A stretch of DNA of 64,000 nt from Paramesorhizobium deserti (GTDB taxonomy: Bacteria; Pseudomonadota; Alphaproteobacteria; Rhizobiales; Rhizobiaceae): contig NZ_LNTU01000034.1 of the NCBI RefSeq assembly GCF_001558695.1, forward strand, positions 248,001 to 312,000. The letters are read 5' to 3'. This document shows, piece by piece, positions 62,545 to 64,000 of this stretch. The position numbers were made by a program, and so were the translations under genes. The first letter of the stretch is position 1, and each line of letters opens with the position of its first letter. Under the pieces are notes generated by a model that searched no databases, was not told where the DNA came from, and saw only the letters and a list, made by a program, of their open reading frames with translations.

Positions 62545-64000
62545 CTACTCCGCCGCACCGCGAAACGCGTCCGCTCCCGCCTCGAACTGCAGCTTGGCGA
62601 GGCGGGCATAGATCCCGCCTTGTCTGACGAGGCTTTTATGCGTTCCCTCCTCGACAATCCGCCCCTCATCCAGAACGAGGATGCGGTCGGCCTTGAGCAC
62701 AGTCGCCAGCCGGTGCGCGACAACAAGCGTCGTGCGCCCTTCCATCAGATGTTCGAGCGCCTTCTGAACCAGCATCTCGCTTTCCGCGTCGAGCGCCGAA
62801 GTCGCCTCGTCGAGCAGCAGGATCGGCGCATTGCGCAAGATCGCGCGGGCAATGGCGATGCGCTGGCGCTGGCCGCCCGAAAGCGTCACCCCGCGCTCGC
62901 CCACCTCGGTATCATAGCCGTTTTCGAGCGCCAGGATGAAATCATGGGCGAGTGCGGCCTTCGCCGCGGCCTCGATCTCCGCATCGCTCGCGCCCGGCCT
63001 GCCGAAGCCGATATTGTCGCGCACGGAGGCGGCGAAGATCGCCACATCCTGCGGCACGACCGCGATGCGGCCGCGCACATCCAGCGGATCGGCCTGACGC
63101 AGATCGACGCCATCAATGGTGACGCTGCCTGATTGCGGATCGTAATAGCGCAGGATCAGGGAGAAGACCGTGCTCTTGCCAGCGCCCGACGGGCCAACGA
63201 TGGCGATGGTCTCGCCAGGCTTCGCCGCAAAGCTGATATCGTTCAGCGACGGCGCGTCGGGCCGCGCCGGATAGCTGAAACGCACATGGTCGAAGGCAAG
63301 CGCCCCGCGCGCCGGCGCAGGCATGGCGATCGCGTGGGCTGGCGCGGCGATCGCCGGCTCCTCAGCCAGAAGTTCGGTCAGCCGCTCGGCAGCACCGGCC
63401 GCCTGCGCCAGTTCGCCCCATACCTCCGACAGCGCGCCGAGCGCACCCGCGGCGAATACCGCATAGAGCAGGAACTGGCCGAGCGTTCCCGGCGATATCG
63501 TTCCGTTCAGGACGTCGCGCGAGCCGAACCACAGCACCGCCACCACGCTGGAAAACACCATGAAGATGGCGAAGGCCGTGAGGAACGAACGCGCCAGGAT
63601 CGAGGCCCGGGCAGCATGGAAAGCATGTTCGACCGCGGCGGAAAAGTGCTTCGTCACCAGCGTCTCGTTGGTGAAGGCCTGCAGGGTCCGAACCGCCGAT
63701 ATCTGCTCGCCTGCATAGGCCGTGGCATTGGCCAGCATGTCCTGCGCGGTGCGCGAGCGCCGGCGCACAGACCGTCCGAATGCGATCAGCGGCAGGACGA
63801 CCAGCGGAATGGCCGCGATGACCAGCGCCGATAGTTTCGGGCTGGTGACGATCATCATCGCTATCGCGCCCAGGCCAAGGATGAGATTGCGCAGCGCCGT
63901 CGACGCGGTCGCCCCCACGGCCGATTTGATCTGCGTGGTGTCGGCGGCGAGCCTGGAGACGATCTCGCCCGACTGCGTCCTGTCGAAGAAGATCGGCGAC
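62545..64000 (-). CDS. ABC exporter, fused permease-ATPase, N-terminus cut by window edge
   Basis: The visible C-terminal 485 or so residues contain the second part of a six-helix exporter domain ([17 protein letters not shown], then helices up to [19 protein letters not shown]) and a nucleotide-binding domain with Walker A GPSGAGKS, signature [13 protein letters not shown], Walker [13 protein letters not shown] and switch His in VVAHRL. It is of the MsbA/multidrug half-transporter type, working as a dimer. The first transmembrane helices lie beyond the edge. Substrate unknown. Confidence 0.93.
   Translation of the reverse strand, partial: SPIFFDRTQSGEIVSRLAADTTQIKSAVGATASTALRNLILGLGAIAMMIVTSPKLSALVIAAIPLVVLPLIAFGRSVRRRSRTAQDMLANATAYAGEQISAVRTLQAFTNETLVTKHFSAAVEHAFHAARASILARSFLTAFAIFMVFSSVVAVLWFGSRDVLNGTISPGTLGQFLLYAVFAAGALGALSEVWGELAQAAGAAERLTELLAEEPAIAAPAHAIAMPAPARGALAFDHVRFSYPARPDAPSLNDISFAAKPGETIAIVGPSGAGKSTVFSLILRYYDPQSGSVTIDGVDLRQADPLDVRGRIAVVPQDVAIFAASVRDNIGFGRPGASDAEIEAAAKAALAHDFILALENGYDTEVGERGVTLSGGQRQRIAIARAILRNAPILLLDEATSALDAESEMLVQKALEHLMEGRTTLVVAHRLATVLKADRILVLDEGRIVEEGTHKSLVRQGGIYARLAKLQFEAGADAFRGAAE

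Noticed and set aside
1-64000. CRISPR arrays, insertion sequences and prophage
   Set aside because: No regularly spaced direct repeats, transposase, integrase or phage structural genes were seen; the only holin-like protein belongs to a stress operon, not to a phage.

Overview
The window is chromosomal DNA of an alphaproteobacterium of the order Hyphomicrobiales (Rhizobiales), probably near the Brucellaceae/Phyllobacteriaceae. The grounds are the PhyR-NepR-EcfG stress module, a RirA-type iron box, two Omp25/31-like porin-fold proteins, a serC leader RNA, an RcdA-type protein, the rhizobial iolR-iolCDEB arrangement with an IolC-DUF2090 fusion, and high GC outside one island. No species is claimed. 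Both edges cut genes: tonB on the left and an ABC exporter on the right.

Layout. 1-4.6 kb: exbB-exbD-tonB (minus strand) behind a TGA-N9-TCA iron box, purU, and glycerate kinase. 4.7-14 kb: a general-stress island with ecfG, nepR and phyR at its centre, a sensor kinase on each side, and small membrane-protein genes around it. I count nine sites of the form GGAAC-N16/17-CGTT (one is CATT). One of them faces no protein gene but a compact four-hairpin RNA with cytosine-rich loops and a strong terminator, a candidate EcfG-dependent small RNA. 14-23 kb: myo-inositol catabolism (a MocA-like oxidoreductase, iolR, iolG, iolC, iolD, iolE, a small membrane protein, iolB) with GGAA-N6-TTCC operator candidates. 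23.1-24.9 kb: a Fur/Mur-family regulator with a palindromic operator, then an AT-rich 1.1-kb island between a 35-bp partial copy of tRNA-Glu and the intact tRNA-Glu gene. 25-28 kb: a pseudouridine synthase and rpoH. 28-43 kb (minus strand): an unknown membrane protein, purA, a GNAT enzyme, serA, serC with its leader, two Omps, glmM, ftsH with an RpoH-type promoter, tilS, cpoB, pal. 43-52 kb: tolB, tolA, tolR, tolQ, ybgC, ruvB, ruvA, ruvC, with a GH5 glycosidase gene inserted in the opposite direction, then rcdA. 52-64 kb: an OpgC-like acyltransferase, a TSUP permease, a ThiE-like protein, a Sel1-repeat protein, efp, suhB, a MotA-like/OmpA-like pair, an FAD dehydrogenase and an ABC exporter.

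Working together. PhyR, NepR and EcfG form the partner-switch of the general stress response. The promoter sites imply that EcfG reads its own regulatory genes, an AI-2E-family permease, a lipid-kinase-like gene, several small membrane proteins, a cysteine-containing orphan and the candidate small RNA. RpoH, also encoded here, probably reads ftsH. Tol-Pal, Omps, glmM and the OpgC-like protein make the right half rich in envelope functions. Palindromic repeats lie between efp and suhB, after the OmpA-like gene and inside the 5' end of the Sel1 gene. No CRISPR array, rRNA operon, transposase or integrase is visible.
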